Source: Chitinophaga sp. CF418 (GTDB lineage: Bacteria; Bacteroidota; Bacteroidia; Chitinophagales; Chitinophagaceae). Taken from it: 64,000 bases of DNA. The stretch lies in the NCBI RefSeq assembly GCF_900142925.1, contig NZ_FRCN01000011.1:287979-351978 (forward strand), given 5' to 3'. Numbering within the stretch: position 1 is the first letter of the stretch; each line of letters starts with the position of its first letter. The notes beneath the pieces are model-generated. The model was not told where the DNA came from and searched no databases. It saw only the letters and a list, made by a program, of their open reading frames with translations. This document shows, one piece after another, positions 63,224 through 64,000 of this stretch. Both the position numbers and the translations under genes were made by a program.

Positions 63224-63433
63224 ATGGAAACTACAATCTCAAAAAGGAAAAAAGTTGGAACATTCACTTCCCAAAAAAAGGTTGCTACATTAGATCACCC
63301 ACTGCGTCAAACGACGCTTGAAGAAGTTTTAGAAAAAAGTCCTTTTATAAGAAAAAAACATGAAGATGCAATAGCCACATTGAAAAGATGTCCTTTTCCT
63401 GAAGAACTGTTGTTGAAGCGTTACAGAAAATAA
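63224..63433 (+). CDS. Small basic protein, paralogue A
   Basis: 69 aa from ATG at 63224. Basic N-terminus (SKRKKVGTFTSQKKVATL), then LEEVLEKSPFIRKKHEDAIA and ALKRCPF-type end ELLLKRYRK. The block LEEVLE(S/C)PF.RKK.EDA is shared with paralogue B at 63458-63619. Not recognised. It lies 11 bases after the DUF6934-like stop codon. Confidence 0.7.
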   Translation: METTISKRKKVGTFTSQKKVATLDHPLRQTTLEEVLEKSPFIRKKHEDAIATLKRCPFPEELLLKRYRK

Positions 63434-63457
63434 ATTCTTTCCGTTAAATCATCATTC

Positions 63458-63619
63458 ATGGAAAATGCAATCACAAAAGGGAAAAGAACAAGAACTCGTG
63501 AGAGAAATGAAGATATCATGGTTTCTGCACGGCCTGATATGGCTCTTGAAGAGGTTTTGGAAGCATGTCCCTTCACAAGGAAAAAATATGAGGATGCGGT
63601 GGCACAGGTACCCAAATAA
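63458..63619 (+). CDS. Small basic protein, paralogue B
   Basis: 53 aa, ATG at 63458. MENAITKGKRTRTRERNEDI then LEEVLEACPFTRKKYEDAVA and VPK. The DNA around both starts (TCATTCATGGAAA) is the same, so these are tandem duplicates, B being shorter at its end. Not recognised. Confidence 0.7.
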   Translation: MENAITKGKRTRTRERNEDIMVSARPDMALEEVLEACPFTRKKYEDAVAQVPK

Positions 63620-63665
63620 AAAGAAGCCGTCTCAAAAGTAATTTGGGATGGCTTCTTCTTTTTAT
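63620..63665 (+). terminator. Terminator, possibly the IS1182-type left end
   Basis: AGAAGCCGTCTCAAA / TTTGGGATGGCTTCT form a stem with two wobbles and a T-rich tail TCTTTTT. The sequence also resembles the GAGGCTGTCTCAAA ends of IS1182-group elements, so it may double as the inverted repeat. Confidence 0.6.
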
Positions 63666-63729
63666 ACAGTTTTTTAAATAAAAGGAGCCGTTTTGTTAAC
63701 CATATAATGTTTATTGTGTTATAGGGAGT

Positions 63730-64000
63730 ATGGCAAGAGGCAAAACATTATCAGTTGTATTTAAGAGCAATCACCAGAACCAGGGGATGCTGTTACCACC
63801 AGATTTGAATGATCTGATTCCAGCTAATCATCCAGTCAGAACAGTCAACGATATTTTGGATAAAGTTGATATCACAAAGTTAATCCAACAATATAAGCCA
63901 GGGGGAACCAGTAGCTATCACCCACGTATGTTGTTAAAGGTCCTGGTCTATTCCTACATTAATAATATATATAGCAGTCGTAAAATAGAGGAGGTTGTTA
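63730..64000 (+). mobile_element. IS1182-family transposase, 5' part
   Basis: ATG at 63730, 90 codons to the window edge. SVVFKSNHQNQGMLLPPDLN, LIPANHPVRTVNDILDKVDI, GGTSSYHPRMLLKVLVYSYI and NNIYSSRKIEEVV match the N-terminal region of IS1182/IS5-group DDE transposases. The catalytic DDE residues are beyond the window. Confidence 0.9.

Noticed and set aside
1..64000. tRNA, rRNA, CRISPR arrays and phage attachment sites
   Set aside because: I scanned by eye for cloverleaf-like GGTTCAA/GTTCGAA elements, regular direct repeats and rRNA signatures and saw none. A tool search could still find weak ones.

Overview
This window is a chromosomal segment of a Bacteroidota bacterium, most likely a Chitinophaga-like member of the Chitinophagaceae. 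The evidence is three SusC/RagA-type TonB-dependent receptors with two complete SusD partners, a FecR-type anti-sigma factor and an ECF sigma factor, a one-protein hybrid two-component regulator with a periplasmic propeller, FtsX/MacB permeases of the four-helix type common in Chitinophaga, and several exact copies of the Bacteroidota promoter element TAnnTTTG. No rRNA, tRNA or CRISPR array was found.

Layout. 1-2083 (minus): 5' part of a SusC receptor with an STN domain, preceded by its FecR anti-sigma factor. 2084-7656: AT-rich cargo (DUF1016 nuclease, an unknown gene) plus a large plus-strand trypsin-like/vWA protein. This block separates fecR from the ECF sigma gene at 7657-8250, which normally lies directly upstream of fecR. 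8351-16329 (minus): metallo-beta-lactamase-fold hydrolase, serine hydrolase, lactonase-like propeller, FtsX permease, M1 peptidase and a YjbQ-family protein. 16457-18626 (plus): universal stress protein and a PAS/HisKA membrane protein lacking an ATPase domain. 18698-23682 (minus): a SusCD pair. 24250-25745 (minus): coupled phosphoesterase and nucleotidyltransferase. 26485-37713: an AT-rich patchwork holding a TetR-controlled SDR/RND efflux unit (SDR, TetR, TolC, adaptor, RND pump), a second TetR, gene fragments (GMC oxidoreductase, SDR, GH51), another SDR and an AraC regulator. 37850-42705: small membrane proteins, a DUF4369-like protein, a TPR/HTH regulator and an unknown gene flanked by large palindromes.

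43075-62522 is a glycan utilisation locus. GH95 alpha-L-fucosidase and an ATP-grasp protein lie on the minus strand. Divergently, a hybrid two-component regulator is followed by a SUKH protein. After a propeller protein, a VOC protein and two tiny ORFs comes a plus-strand operon of GH31 alpha-xylosidase, SusC, SusD and a surface lipoprotein. The combination of alpha-xylosidase and alpha-fucosidase suggests fucosylated xyloglucan oligosaccharides as substrate; this is an inference. Between the divergent GH95 and regulator genes sits a promoter-to-terminator unit of about 230 nt without a normal gene, a candidate small RNA or leader.

The right end (62745-64000) carries a DUF6934-like gene, two tandem paralogous small proteins, and the start of an IS1182-type transposase cut by the window edge. 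The least explained items are the tail-anchored trypsin/vWA protein, the nucleotidyltransferase/phosphoesterase couple, the orphan promoter-terminator unit, and the small-protein cassette beside the IS.
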